Shown here: positions 26,834 through 36,568 of the stretch, piece by piece
Numbering within the stretch: position 1 is the first letter of the stretch
How the letters are laid out: each line of letters starts with the position of its first letter
NCBI GenBank assembly: GCA_030528145.1
Contig: JAUMZK010000003.1
Span: 1 to 64,000 of the forward strand
Length of the DNA stretch: 64,000 nucleotides
Origin: Actinomycetaceae bacterium
GTDB lineage: Bacteria > Actinomycetota > Actinomycetes > Actinomycetales > Actinomycetaceae
Direction of reading: 5' to 3'
Translations under genes and position numbers: made by a program
Notes under the pieces: model-generated
Told to the model about the DNA's origin: nothing
Databases searched by the model: none
Seen by the model: only the letters and a program-made list of their open reading frames with translations

Positions 26834-27898
26834 TTATAGTGCTTCTGCCCGCTGCCGGGCTACCTCTTCAGTTATAGTTTTTACCTCTTGGGCTAAAGCA
26901 GTGGTTGTCACCAACGTGGCGTCCTCGGTGCGCACCACCACCGCGTCTTTTATGCCTCTAATGGCAATAATTTCATGGTGACGCAAATTCGTCGCTACGA
27001 AAGTAGCCGCGTCCGCGTCCGCAATGATCGTGGGGAGCGTACCAAGGTGAACCTGCTCGCCGGCAATATTACGAACTGCAGTGAAATCCCCCACGTCATC
27101 CCACCCCATTTCTGCTGGTGCAGGCACAACCGCGACTTTGCCGGCGGCGGCGGCGGGTTCGGCTATGGCGTGATCTATTGCGATTTTTTCTAAACCGGGC
27201 CAGATCGCATCAATAATGCGTTGGCGGTTGGGACCATCCCAGGCACTGCCAATTTCGCGCAAGCCATCAGCTAAGGCCGGTTTTTCACGCGCCAATTCGT
27301 TCATGAGGACGCCTGCTTGCGCCACAAACATGCCCGCGTTCCAAAGATAGCCCGCACGCAAATACTGACTGGCTAAAGCCTGGTCTGGTTTTTCCACAAA
27401 GTCTGCGGCTAAAAATGCGTCCTCGGAAATTTTGTCGCCGACTTTTATATAACCAAACCCAGTGGCAGCAAAACGCGGAGCAATCCCTATTGTGCATATT
27501 TTCCCAGTTCGAGCGACATTCTGAGCACGCCGAACGGTTTCGTGAAAGAGGTCAACGCGTCCAATCACATGGTCAGCAGCAAAAGATCCCACAATTTCTT
27601 CACCACCCCACCGCGCTTCCACAATACTGGCAGCCAAACCGATCGCCGCCATAGAGTCGCGCGGTGACAGTTCCGTAATAATTTCTGTATTTCGGGGAAT
27701 TCGCACGCGCACGGCGTCCTCATGAGGAACGCCCGTAACAACCATAGTGCTGGCGGCTACTGGGCGAAGCCGCAACACGGTGTCGGCAACTAATGCCCGA
27801 CCGGTTCCCGCCAAATCCAACAGGAACTTGGGATAATCGCGCCGCGACAACGGCCAAAGGCGCGCCCCAGCCCCCCCGGCCGGAATAATCGCCCGCAT
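26834..27898 (-). CDS. manC: Mannose-1-phosphate guanylyltransferase
   Basis: A 354-residue nucleotidyltransferase. The N-terminal IIPAGGAGARLWPLSRRDYPKF is the GDP-mannose pyrophosphorylase signature, and FVEKPDQ and YLWNAGMFVA are further family segments. It makes GDP-mannose from mannose 1-phosphate and GTP, for glycolipids and cell-wall polysaccharides. The PMI domain of bifunctional ManC proteins is absent, so only the transferase activity is expected. It overlaps the galK stop by one base, suggesting a shared sugar-activation transcript. Confidence 0.88.
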   Translation of the reverse strand: MRAIIPAGGAGARLWPLSRRDYPKFLLDLAGTGRALVADTVLRLRPVAASTMVVTGVPHEDAVRVRIPRNTEIITELSPRDSMAAIGLAASIVEARWGGEEIVGSFAADHVIGRVDLFHETVRRAQNVARTGKICTIGIAPRFAATGFGYIKVGDKISEDAFLAADFVEKPDQALASQYLRAGYLWNAGMFVAQAGVLMNELAREKPALADGLREIGSAWDGPNRQRIIDAIWPGLEKIAIDHAIAEPAAAAGKVAVVPAPAEMGWDDVGDFTAVRNIAGEQVHLGTLPTIIADADAATFVATNLRHHEIIAIRGIKDAVVVRTEDATLVTTTALAQEVKTITEEVARQRAEAL

Positions 27899-29088
27899 TA
27901 TTGGACCCTTCGTGCCGGTGCCCCCGGTTCCACGACCAGGAATTGCGGGGCGGAAAAACCAGCCTTAGCATAGGCTTCCTCGATAGCGGCAGCAACCTGC
28001 TTGGCGTCCTCTTTATTCACGAGGGCGATAGCCGAGCCTCCAAATCCGCCCCCGGTCATCCTGGCGCCGTGGGCACCGTGTGTCCTTGCAACTTCCACTG
28101 CCAGGTCCAGTTCGGGGCACGTTACTTCATAGTCGTCGCGGAGCGAATCGTGAGATGCGTTGAAAAGCTGCCCTACTTCCGCCAGGCGGGAATCATCCAA
28201 GGGACCTTCCCGCAGTATTTGGGTAGTCAGGCGGGTACGCTCAATTTCAGTCAGCACGTGGCGGGCGCGTTTCAGTTGTTCACCGCGCAGCAGTGCCAAG
28301 TCACTTTCACGCGCCTTGGCTAACACGGGCACCCCAATCACCTTGGCGGCAGCTTCACAGGTAGCGCGACGGCGGGCGTACTGCCCATCATTTAGCGAAT
28401 GTTTCGCTTTCGTGTCGATAACCAACAGTTCCAAGTCCGCTCCGCGCAGATCGAAAGGCACCGGCGTAACCGAAAAGTCCGCAAAATCCAGCAATATCGC
28501 TTCGCCTGCTAACGCCAGCAAAGACGCCGACTGGTCCAAACCGCCCGTAGGCGCCCCCGCGATGTCATTTTCGGCGCGGCGGCACGCATCCACTAGCTGG
28601 CGTTTGCTCACTTTCAAATCTGCCAATTCCGCCCACGCCACGGCTACTGCGCATTCCAGTGATGCCGAGGACGACAGCCCGGCTCCAAATGGCACGCACG
28701 AATCAATGGCTATATCCAACCCTGGTAAAGGACCGTACCCCGCCTGTTCTAACGCCCATGCTACGCCCACCACATATGCTGCCCAAGAATCAATTTGGTG
28801 TTCGCTACCACGCGGTCCCACTTGGTCGAGGTCGATTTGTACTGGATCTGTCATTTGTGCCGATACCAGGCGAACCGTGCGGTCAGCCCGAACTCGCGCT
28901 GCCGCGTACGTTGCGTGCGGCAACGCAATAGGCAAGCACAAGCCTCCATTGTAGTCTGTATGTTCGCCAATTAGATTTACCCTGCCAGGAGCCGCCCATA
29001 CGCCGTCAGGATCGCCCTCGAACGCCGAAAAGCCCGAAATGGCGCGCGCACTGCCTGTGCTGTTCGCCCATGCATCAACTATGATCAT
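27898..29088 (-). CDS. galK: Galactokinase GalK
   Basis: A 396-residue GHMP kinase. The galactokinase signature WAAPGRVNLIGEHTDYNGGLCLPIAL, the ATP loop FGAGLSSSASLECAVAVAWAEL and C-terminal GARMTGGGFGGSAIAL are complete. It phosphorylates galactose at C1. A galT gene is not in the window; galE lies at 7167-8171. The start (MIIVDAWANSTGSARAI) is likely, although an internal start would also preserve the domain. Divergent from the YihY gene with about 30 bases between. Confidence 0.93.
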   Translation of the reverse strand: MIIVDAWANSTGSARAISGFSAFEGDPDGVWAAPGRVNLIGEHTDYNGGLCLPIALPHATYAAARVRADRTVRLVSAQMTDPVQIDLDQVGPRGSEHQIDSWAAYVVGVAWALEQAGYGPLPGLDIAIDSCVPFGAGLSSSASLECAVAVAWAELADLKVSKRQLVDACRRAENDIAGAPTGGLDQSASLLALAGEAILLDFADFSVTPVPFDLRGADLELLVIDTKAKHSLNDGQYARRRATCEAAAKVIGVPVLAKARESDLALLRGEQLKRARHVLTEIERTRLTTQILREGPLDDSRLAEVGQLFNASHDSLRDDYEVTCPELDLAVEVARTHGAHGARMTGGGFGGSAIALVNKEDAKQVAAAIEEAYAKAGFSAPQFLVVEPGAPARRVQ

Positions 29089-29118
29089 AAGAAAAGTCTA
29101 CGATAGGTGAAGGTAGCT

Positions 29119-30321
29119 ATGGATCAACCCCATCCCACCTACCCCGAAGCAAGTCCCACCCTAAAATCTGTTTTTTCTGGAAAAACGCTGGGTGAAAAGT
29201 TTTCCTTTGCCGGTGAATATTGGCAAAATACTCGCGTTAGTCGGCTGCTTGCGCGTTATGGTATGCAACGCGGCGCCTTGCTGGCGGGCGGTATATCTTA
29301 TACTGCCATTTTTAGTCTTTTTTCGGCGCTGGCTTTGGGAGTTACCGTTTTCATGGCGGTGCTTGGGAAAAATCAGCCACTACGCGACAGCGTGTTTGGG
29401 GCTATTAACAAGGCGTTGCCGGGAATTTTAGAAACTGGGGGCGCGCAGGGGTTAATCAAGCCTGAACAACTAGTTTTGGATACGCCTTTTACTCTGACGG
29501 GCTTTGTGGCCATAGTGGTTTTGGTGCTTTCCGCCACTAGGGTTATGCAGGCGTTGAAGGTTTCCATTCGCGATATTTTTGGTATCCGCCTGCTCACCAC
29601 TAACGCGGTTGTGGAAAAACTGAAGGACGTGTTGGGGTTTATCGTGCTGGCTTTAAGCGTGCTGGCAACCGCCCTTGTTGGGGTTCTCAGTTCCGGGGCA
29701 GGCGCAATTGTTTTGCAATCTGTGGGTGTCGAGGGCGCCCTCGCCAGTTTTTTACTTCACGTGCTGTCTGTGGTGGGTGCGGCACTAGTTGATGCCGTGG
29801 TGTTTTGGATGTTGGTACGGGTCATTGCGGGCGTGCGTGTTCCCCGTCAAGATTTATGGCAGTCGCTCGCTATTTTCGCGGTCGGTTCGGGGGTGCTGCG
29901 ATATGCCGGTACGCGCCTTGTCAGTTCGGTTTCGGATAATCCTATCTTGGCTGGTTCAGTAGCATTAGTAACCATTTTGTTATGGGTGAACATGTTGGCA
30001 CGCGTTACTTTGATGGTGTGTGCGTACATGGCAAATCCGCCCCGACCAGTGCTGCCAACCGTACCGGAAACTTTGCACGCCCAGGAAACGCCTAACTACG
30101 TAACATTGTCTGATGCCACTTCACTGACATGGTTACACCATTCTATTACGGGCGCAGTAGAACCCGATATGAGTTTGGACCCGAATCGTCCTCGTCCCCA
30201 TCCCCGCACGCGTCGGTGGGGCGGCATTATTGGGCGCATTCAGGACGCGCGTTTGCAGAGGCTGCGCACTAAATTGCAAAAAGCCGAAGCCCGCCTTTAC
30301 GTAGAACCCGGCTTAGACTAA
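29119..30321 (+). CDS. YihY/BrkB-family membrane protein
   Basis: About 400 residues from the ATG at 29119, which has a GAAGG site; an upstream GTG at 29107 is possible. Five or six hydrophobic segments span residues about 50-310, with the family segments RYGMQRGALLAGGISYTAIFSLFSAL and LLWVNMLARVTLMVCAYMAN. The C-terminal 90 residues are polar and basic. The family is of uncertain function, formerly mislabelled as ribonuclease BN. No operon partner is visible. Confidence 0.82.
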   Translation: MDQPHPTYPEASPTLKSVFSGKTLGEKFSFAGEYWQNTRVSRLLARYGMQRGALLAGGISYTAIFSLFSALALGVTVFMAVLGKNQPLRDSVFGAINKALPGILETGGAQGLIKPEQLVLDTPFTLTGFVAIVVLVLSATRVMQALKVSIRDIFGIRLLTTNAVVEKLKDVLGFIVLALSVLATALVGVLSSGAGAIVLQSVGVEGALASFLLHVLSVVGAALVDAVVFWMLVRVIAGVRVPRQDLWQSLAIFAVGSGVLRYAGTRLVSSVSDNPILAGSVALVTILLWVNMLARVTLMVCAYMANPPRPVLPTVPETLHAQETPNYVTLSDATSLTWLHHSITGAVEPDMSLDPNRPRPHPRTRRWGGIIGRIQDARLQRLRTKLQKAEARLYVEPGLD

Positions 30322-30408
30322 CGCAAACTTGACCCATTTGCATTTACCCGCATTGCCATAGTATTGCTTTACCGCTTTTCCAACTTACTGGGCAAGCCTC
30401 GCCCTGCC

Positions 30409-31224
30409 CTAGTTTTCTGCCAGTTTGTCTTCATCTATTTCGGTTAGCAGCGGGGCGTGGTCTGAAAAACGCGCGTCGTTTGTGGGGGCACGGTCCACCC
30501 AAGTAGGTGCTAGCGCAGGCAACAGCTGAGGCGTGACCATGTGATAGTCGATCCGCCATCCCGCATCATTGTCAAAAGCACGTCCGCGCCAGGACCACCA
30601 AGTGTAAGGTGCGCGTTCGCCCTCGGTCAAATGATGCCGGGTTAGGTCTACCCACTCCCCTTCCATCCACTGGTCCAGGAATGCGATTTCTTCATCGAGG
30701 ACGCCCGCCCGCTTGTTATGGTTTGGCTTCCAGTTTTTTATGTCTAACTCGGAACGAACCACATTAAAGTCCCCGGCTATCAGCACTTTGCGCCCATCAG
30801 CTAACTGCGCCAAGCGCTCCGTCACGGCTCGCAAATACGCCATTTTAGCGTCCTGTTTTGGGCTTCCTAGTTCCCCTGAATGCAGGTACCCCGAAACAAA
30901 CGTAACTGTGGCGCCACCGACTTGCGCATCGACCTCAATCCACCTACCACTGTCTACGTCAGGTCCATCCTCGAAATTGTGGTTCGAGGACGGACCTAGC
31001 TCAATTCCTTGGCGCGCTATTACGGCTACCCCGGCACGCCCTTTCAGACGGCTAGGGGTGGCTTTTACTTGCCATTTTTCGCCAAATAAGTCACTAATTA
31101 TTTCGGCAGGCGCCCGCGTTTCTTGTAGTAATAGCAGGTCGGGTTGTTCCTTTTCGAGCCAGGAGTCCATGCCTTTACGGAAAGCAGCGCGAATACCGTT
31201 TACGTTTATGGTGGCTATTTTCAT
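30409..31224 (-). CDS. xth: Exodeoxyribonuclease III
   Basis: A 271-residue endonuclease/exonuclease/phosphatase-fold enzyme. Motifs ATINVNGIRAA (metal Asn), LLLQETRA (Glu), GYLHSG (Tyr/His), IAGDFNVV (Asp, Asn), WWSWRGRAFDNDAGWRIDY and FSDHAPLL (catalytic Asp-His) are complete. It acts as an AP endonuclease and 3' phosphodiesterase in base excision repair. It overlaps the preceding lipoprotein gene by four bases (ATGA) and is thus the last gene of the glyA-folD operon. Confidence 0.93.
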   Translation of the reverse strand: MKIATINVNGIRAAFRKGMDSWLEKEQPDLLLLQETRAPAEIISDLFGEKWQVKATPSRLKGRAGVAVIARQGIELGPSSNHNFEDGPDVDSGRWIEVDAQVGGATVTFVSGYLHSGELGSPKQDAKMAYLRAVTERLAQLADGRKVLIAGDFNVVRSELDIKNWKPNHNKRAGVLDEEIAFLDQWMEGEWVDLTRHHLTEGERAPYTWWSWRGRAFDNDAGWRIDYHMVTPQLLPALAPTWVDRAPTNDARFSDHAPLLTEIDEDKLAEN

Positions 31225-32207
31225 TGTTGTGTTCCCCCACTAGCATCCAGATTGCCAACGCGGATTTCTTTCTTTAGTTCGGCTACTTCCGCGCGTAGGT
31301 CTGGCGGTAGCAGTTTTTCAAATTCTCCGTATGAGGTTAGTTCCACGCCTTTTTCTAGTTTTATGACGTATGGGGTGGAGTCGAAGCTGCCTTCTTTTTC
31401 TTGGGCAGCTATGGCACCAACTGCGCGCGCGTAATTGCTTTCAATCGCGGTGATAGTTTTGCCGGGTAGTTCCGCAGTTGGTTGCGCCCATATTACGAAT
31501 ACATCGGGGGCATCCTTGATTGCAGGTGCTACCCCGGCGGCAGCGCCCTGCATTACGGGAAATATTACGGCCGCTTTTTTAGCCAGCAATTCCTTGGTTA
31601 CTTGGGTGATTATTTTTGCGTCCGTACTGCCGGTCGCGGTGGCTTTGCCCGTTCCCGCGTCCCAGCCGAGCAGCTGTACTGAACTACCTTTGGTCTGGTT
31701 GTACTTGTCGATTCCAGCAGCAAAACCCGTTATCGCAGCTTTACTTTGGTCGGTGTTTTTATCTACGAAGGTCCCCACGTACCCGGTGGTAGTGGTCGCC
31801 GCCGCCAGGTAACCAGCCAGGTAGGTCGCTTGCTCTACGGCGATACGCATGGGTTTGACGTTTGCGGGAGTTTTGTCCTCGCCCCTAGTATCGCCAACTA
31901 ACACGAAGTGTCGTTGGGGATGCTTTTTCGCTGCTGCCAGCACGCCTTCCCGCATTTGTGTAGGTGCGAAGGTCAGCTGACATTTTTCGGCGGCATGCGC
32001 AACGTCAGTGTAGTTGGTTTTCATTTCTGCTGCGGTGGACTTGTCATTTTCCAGCGCTTTTAGTGCGAGATCTTGGCTGTTTCCCACGACCAGGCAGGTC
32101 GGACCGTGACTGTCGATTTGAGCGCCGCCGCAGCCGCTTAGGGTCAGGGCGAGGACGGCTGTCACTGCAGCGGCTGAAATGTTACGCAAATCTTTCCTCC
32201 GTAGCAC
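31221..32207 (-). CDS. BMP-family lipoprotein (possible purine nucleoside receptor)
   Basis: 328 residues with a lipoprotein signal (LTLSGC, Cys26) and the basic-membrane-protein fold: HFVLVGDTRG, EQATYLAGYLAAATTTTGYVGTF and later VFPVMQGAAAGVAPAIKDA. PnrA/BmpA relatives bind purine nucleosides. No cognate permease or ATPase is adjacent. The gene lies between folD (26-base overlap) and xth (4-base overlap), so it is expressed under the ZTP riboswitch ahead of glyA, which fits a purine-related role. Substrate specificity is an inference. This segment has no GAGGRCG heptamer except near its start (32150). Confidence 0.78.
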   Translation of the reverse strand: MLRRKDLRNISAAAVTAVLALTLSGCGGAQIDSHGPTCLVVGNSQDLALKALENDKSTAAEMKTNYTDVAHAAEKCQLTFAPTQMREGVLAAAKKHPQRHFVLVGDTRGEDKTPANVKPMRIAVEQATYLAGYLAAATTTTGYVGTFVDKNTDQSKAAITGFAAGIDKYNQTKGSSVQLLGWDAGTGKATATGSTDAKIITQVTKELLAKKAAVIFPVMQGAAAGVAPAIKDAPDVFVIWAQPTAELPGKTITAIESNYARAVGAIAAQEKEGSFDSTPYVIKLEKGVELTSYGEFEKLLPPDLRAEVAELKKEIRVGNLDASGGTQQ

Positions 32208-33072
32208 TTTGCATTATGTTTGCGAGTAACTGTACCCGCGTCATGGGTCCCACACCGCCAGGGTTGGGGGTGAGCAGTCCCGCTATTTTATCCACCCCAT
32301 CTGCGATATCGCCACGAATGCGAGATTTCCCACTGGGTAATGTTTCACGTGCTACACCGACGTCGAACACGACTGCGCCAGGTTTAACTATGTCGGAGGT
32401 TATCAGCCCCGGTACTCCGGTTGCGGAAACTATTATGTCCGCGTCGCGGACGTGTTTGCCTAGGTCGGTTGTATATTCGTGGCAGCATGTGACGGTAGCA
32501 CCCACGCTTTCGTGCGTTAGCAACAGACCGAGCGGTCTGCCCACAGTAGTTCCCTGCCCTACTACAGTCACGTGTGCGCCGTGGAAGTTAACCCCATATT
32601 TGCGACCCAACCGGATTATTCCCACGGGCGTACATGGCAGCAACGTGGTGAGGTCTCCGCGCATACTTTGGGCAAGACGCCCCAAGTTCAAAGGGTGCAG
32701 CCCGTCGGCGTCTTTGGCAGGATCAATGGCTTCTAGGATGCGGGCAGCGTTGATGTGCCCAGGCAGCGGCAGTTGGACTATGAACCCGGTTATTTCTGGG
32801 TTTTCGTTGAGCGTGTTTACGACGTCCAGGATCTCTTTTTCCGAGGACGCCGCGTCCATTTCTATTCGCCGCGACTTTATGCCCACTTCTTTGCAGTCGG
32901 CGTGTTTTCCGGCAACATATTTTTGGGATGCGGGGTCGGTGCCAACGAGGACGGTGGCAAGCGTTGGTGGTAGCGGCATGGTCGCCACTTGGGCGGCCAG
33001 GTCACGTTTTATTTCTGCAGCAAAGGCGGCACCGTCCATCGCGATGGCGGCACCTTCCCAGGGGTATCGCAT
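32182..33072 (-). CDS. folD: Methylenetetrahydrofolate dehydrogenase/cyclohydrolase FolD
   Basis: 296 residues with FolD signatures: VGTDPASQKYVAGKHADCKEVGI (catalytic Lys), GFIVQLPLPGHI, PCTPVGIIRLGRKY and VVGQGTTVGRPLG. GQGTTVG replaces the common GRSxxVG, as in several actinobacteria. The bifunctional enzyme converts 5,10-methylene-THF to 10-formyl-THF, needed for purine synthesis. Its start overlaps the glyA stop by one base. Confidence 0.94.
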   Translation of the reverse strand: MRYPWEGAAIAMDGAAFAAEIKRDLAAQVATMPLPPTLATVLVGTDPASQKYVAGKHADCKEVGIKSRRIEMDAASSEKEILDVVNTLNENPEITGFIVQLPLPGHINAARILEAIDPAKDADGLHPLNLGRLAQSMRGDLTTLLPCTPVGIIRLGRKYGVNFHGAHVTVVGQGTTVGRPLGLLLTHESVGATVTCCHEYTTDLGKHVRDADIIVSATGVPGLITSDIVKPGAVVFDVGVARETLPSGKSRIRGDIADGVDKIAGLLTPNPGGVGPMTRVQLLANIMQSATEERFA

Positions 33073-34349
33073 CAGCGCAGTCCTTCGTACAGCGGGTATT
33101 TTTTGGTGAGGGCGTCTACACGCTGTTGTAGTTCGCTGTAGTTGGGTTCTTTGCCGTGAGCCCCGGCAACCAGTGCGGTGGCGATGATGTCGGCGACTTC
33201 TTCAAAGTCAGTGGCGGTAAATCCGCGGGTTGCCAACGCCGGGGTGCCAAGGCGCAGCCCAGAGGATACGGCTGGCGGTCTGGGGTCGAAGGGGACGGAG
33301 TTGCGGTTGATAGTGATTCCTGCTTGGTGCAGCAGGTCTTCGCCGCGCTGTCCGTCTAGTTGGCTGTTGCGCAGGTCAGTAAGTACCAGGTGTACATCAG
33401 TTCCACCGGTCAGCAAGTCGATTCCAGATTCGGCGACATCGGCTTTTGCCAGGCGTGCTGCCAGTATTTGGGCACCTTCGATGGTACGTGCTTGCCGGTC
33501 TTTGAATTCGTCTGTGGCTGCCATTTTCATGGCTACAGCTTTGGCGGCGATCACGTGCATCAAGGGACCACCTTGTTGTCCTGGGAATACCGCAGAATTC
33601 AGTTTCTTAGCCAGCGTGGTGTCGCGCGAAAGGATCATGCCAGAGCGCGGTCCCCCAATGGTCTTATGCACGGTGGTGGACACAACGTCGGAGTAAGGGA
33701 TTGGCGAGGGGTGCAGTCCGGCTGCAACTAATCCTGCAAAGTGTGCCATGTCTGTCCACAGGTAAGCGCCCACTTCGTCGGCAATTTCGCGGAATGCGGC
33801 GAAGTCTAGGTGACGGGTGTATGCGGACCAACCGGCAATAATTACTTTTGGTTTGTGTTTGCGGGCGAGGTCGCGCACTTGGTCCATGTCTACCAGGAAG
33901 GTTTTTGGATCAACACCGTACGTGAGGGCGTTAAACAGCCGCCCACTGAAGTTCAGTTTCATGCCGTGGGTTAGGTGGCCACCGTGGTCAAGGCGCAGCC
34001 CCAGGATGGTGTCACCGGGCACAGCGAGGGCGTGTAGTACTGCGGCGTTAGCTTGCGCGCCGGAGTGTGGTTGCACGTTCACGTACTGCGCGCCGAACAG
34101 GGATTTGGCGCGTTCGATAGCCAGATTTTCCGCGACGTCTACCTGTTCGCAACCGCCGTAGTAACGACGACCTGGGTATCCTTCGGCGTATTTGTTGGTG
34201 AGGACGGACCCTTGGCATTCGAGGACGGCGCGGGGTACGAAGTTTTCCGACGCTATCATTTCGAGGGTGCTTCGTTGGCGTCCAAGTTCTGCGTCGAGGA
34301 CGGCCTGGATTTCGGGGTCGAATTCAGCTAGCGATTGGTTAAGGGGCAT
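33072..34349 (-). CDS. glyA: Serine hydroxymethyltransferase GlyA
   Basis: 425 residues from ATG 34349 ([19 protein letters not shown]), with a GGAGG site five bases upstream. An open frame continues to 34400 but would run into the riboswitch, so the shorter start is preferred. [23 protein letters not shown] and the PLP-lysine region [18 protein letters not shown] are conserved. It converts serine and THF to glycine and methylene-THF, the substrate of FolD encoded next. The gene carries seven GAGGRCG motifs. Confidence 0.95.
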   Translation of the reverse strand: MPLNQSLAEFDPEIQAVLDAELGRQRSTLEMIASENFVPRAVLECQGSVLTNKYAEGYPGRRYYGGCEQVDVAENLAIERAKSLFGAQYVNVQPHSGAQANAAVLHALAVPGDTILGLRLDHGGHLTHGMKLNFSGRLFNALTYGVDPKTFLVDMDQVRDLARKHKPKVIIAGWSAYTRHLDFAAFREIADEVGAYLWTDMAHFAGLVAAGLHPSPIPYSDVVSTTVHKTIGGPRSGMILSRDTTLAKKLNSAVFPGQQGGPLMHVIAAKAVAMKMAATDEFKDRQARTIEGAQILAARLAKADVAESGIDLLTGGTDVHLVLTDLRNSQLDGQRGEDLLHQAGITINRNSVPFDPRPPAVSSGLRLGTPALATRGFTATDFEEVADIIATALVAGAHGKEPNYSELQQRVDALTKKYPLYEGLR

Positions 34350-34378
34350 TTTTCCTCCGTTGTGTGGGTGATCGATCA

Positions 34379-34463
34379 GCCCAGGCGGGCGACTGCTCAA
34401 TCTGAGGTTTTGCCGCTCCCCGATGGTGTCCCATCTAGGCGCCAGTTGCGACGCTTAAAGACT
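34379..34463 (-). ncRNA. ZTP (pfl) riboswitch upstream of glyA
   Basis: Read on the minus strand, the leader contains AAGCGTCGCAACTGGCG, then the hairpin GATGGGACACCATC, GGGGAGCGGC, a variable linker and the conserved 3' element CCCGCCTGGGC (34379-34389). Order and sequences match the ZTP/ZMP-sensing pfl motif, known upstream of glyA, folD and purH. The ribosome binding site of glyA lies about 20 bases after the 3' element and no intrinsic terminator intervenes, so control may be translational. High ZTP, signalling 10-formyl-THF shortage, would increase expression. Confidence 0.88.
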
Positions 34464-34501
34464 ACATTATGGTCGCCCATAAGTCGGGTTTCTTAGATTC
34501 G

Positions 34502-36568
34502 TTAGTCGGATGTCGCGATCCGATAATAGGACCAGATGGACAGGCCGGCAGCACCGGCGAGCCCTAGCAACAACAGCACTGTTGAAAAGTATGCAGTATT
34601 GTTACTAACTCCGAAAGAGTGCGACGCAAATCCGGAAGCGAGCGCTTTGTATCCAATAACTCCCAATAAGGCTGATACGCATACGGGGAGCGTGACAATC
34701 CAGAATACAAATCTCAGCTGCTCAACAGCTTTCAAATCTAAGAGACGCTGCACCCTCCCAAATTCAAAGTAGTCAGCGAACTGAGAGGATATCCGGGCAA
34801 GCAGCGCGATAAGCATTAAGGCTGAACCGACACTGCCGAAAACTACGAACCATTTGGAATATCCAGCCAATATTTTTGCTCCAATAAGCATGTCCTCTCG
34901 CAAGTTTCGAACTTGCGTTCCATGAGCAGTCGCAATCCGATTGAGACTATCCCATGTTGTTCGCCCTCTGGCATATAGCAGCAATTCGGAGGGTGACTCA
35001 ATATTTTTAACTTCTCTAACTAAACCACTCGGTCCGGACTGCAGGCAGGAGATAGATGCAACAAATAGCTTGGACTTCACAAATGCGTCAAGGCTCTTAT
35101 TCTGGTTTTGATTACCCGGAATCGAGTACTTAATAAACTTTTGGTCTGAGCAATCTACGCTGATAACAGAACTTAACTTGGCTAAGTCTATGACTAACTT
35201 CTCATCAAATATTTTATCCGTTTCCGAAATGGGTATTGAGAAAACTTTCTCCTGGGCGGCGGAATGAAGTAACTCTGCTTGAGCCATCGTTTCATTGAGA
35301 GCGGTAATATACAGTTGCGATGCACCCAGTGAGCAAAATAATAGTGAAAAGATACTCAGCATCCACATCAGTGGCGAAGCCGTGGCACGAAGCTTCGCAT
35401 TAGCTAAGACAATAATTGGCTCCGGCTTACATTTTCGAATCACGCTCAGAGCCGTACCTACTGACCAAATGCTCATTACTGGAATAGCTAATCCCAGGGA
35501 AAAAACTGCCAAAATAAACACAATTTGTAACAGCAGACCCCGCAAATCTATTTGGGTTACGAATACCCAGAGGAATATTAGGCTGAAGAGGACGCTAGCT
35601 CGCGAAAGTGCAACTAGGCTCTTTTCGAATCTAACAGTTGAATGTTGCTTCGGTCGGAGTGTACCCGCTATTGAGTTAAACAACGCTACCGCAATAAGAA
35701 TCAGAATTGGAAGCGAAAGAATTTCAATCGCAAATGGACGAACATCTTCGGCTAATATGGTAATCCCCATAAACGGGGGTCGAATATCCGCTATTAAGAT
35801 GAGTGATGCTAGGAGCAGCTGCGCGAAGAATCCGACTAATAAACCCGGAACCGTAGCTCCCAACGCAAAGACCATTCTCTCGCCCCGACTTGCCCCATGG
35901 CGTTGCAGTATAGAAGCAGCTCTACGAGCCCTCCCACTACCGAAAGCACCTACGAGTGCACTGGTAAGACCTGGGAGAAGCAAAAATACAATAAAAAAGA
36001 TTTGCGGATAAGTTCTCTCGAGCAAATTGATTCGGTCACCATTTAGAGCTAGCTCTTTGCCCCCAAACCCATCCACACATTCTCCCCAATCGGCTGGAGT
36101 TTTTGAGGTGACCGCATAAAAGAACTGTTCGTCGGGATTAGACAACGTTTCAGTCTTAATCGAAGCTGTTACGGTTCCCCACGGGCTCTCACTGCCGATC
36201 GGGTATTTTTCTAGTAGTTTGGGTGAGAGCGCCACTTCCCCAGGCCCAATAATGCCGTCTATTCCAGGCGGAGAAGGCGATTTGCCGGTGGCTTTCTGAA
36301 ATAAATATCCGTGAGCACCGCTCGGACCCGAAGATGGTACCCAGTGTAATCTGGTGAAACTCTTTTGCGATTCTTGAAGCTGCTTTGCAGAACATGTGCT
36401 TGGGTTTCGCGCGCCTTCGCGGTTACTGGCACCATCATAATAAGCGTTTACGAGGAAGAAACTAGCAATGGCTAGAAATACCATTACGGAGCCAATTGCG
36501 GAAAGCCATTGGGCTCCTTGACGACATTGCATCCCGGATGCAAGCAGAACTTTGGTGCGCGAAATCAT
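34502..36568 (-). CDS. FtsX/bacteriocin-export-type ABC permease
   Basis: 688 residues and about 8-10 hydrophobic segments. One N-terminal segment (about 24-44) precedes a large extracellular domain of about 140 residues. There follow four clustered segments (about 190-350), more near 395-420, a second extracellular domain of about 150 residues, and three C-terminal segments. The MacB/FtsX-like permeases linked to small secreted peptides have this layout. Its ATG directly abuts the ATPase stop. GAGGRCG is nearly absent (34962 and 35588 only) and the sequence is AT-richer than its neighbours, suggesting acquisition. Role (export, immunity or sensing) is not resolved. Confidence 0.75.
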   Translation of the reverse strand: MISRTKVLLASGMQCRQGAQWLSAIGSVMVFLAIASFFLVNAYYDGASNREGARNPSTCSAKQLQESQKSFTRLHWVPSSGPSGAHGYLFQKATGKSPSPPGIDGIIGPGEVALSPKLLEKYPIGSESPWGTVTASIKTETLSNPDEQFFYAVTSKTPADWGECVDGFGGKELALNGDRINLLERTYPQIFFIVFLLLPGLTSALVGAFGSGRARRAASILQRHGASRGERMVFALGATVPGLLVGFFAQLLLASLILIADIRPPFMGITILAEDVRPFAIEILSLPILILIAVALFNSIAGTLRPKQHSTVRFEKSLVALSRASVLFSLIFLWVFVTQIDLRGLLLQIVFILAVFSLGLAIPVMSIWSVGTALSVIRKCKPEPIIVLANAKLRATASPLMWMLSIFSLLFCSLGASQLYITALNETMAQAELLHSAAQEKVFSIPISETDKIFDEKLVIDLAKLSSVISVDCSDQKFIKYSIPGNQNQNKSLDAFVKSKLFVASISCLQSGPSGLVREVKNIESPSELLLYARGRTTWDSLNRIATAHGTQVRNLREDMLIGAKILAGYSKWFVVFGSVGSALMLIALLARISSQFADYFEFGRVQRLLDLKAVEQLRFVFWIVTLPVCVSALLGVIGYKALASGFASHSFGVSNNTAYFSTVLLLLGLAGAAGLSIWSYYRIATSD

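Noticed and set aside
34350..34400. Longer start for glyA at 34400
   Set aside because: It would place coding sequence over the ZTP riboswitch and lacks a ribosome binding site; the GGAGG site fits 34349.
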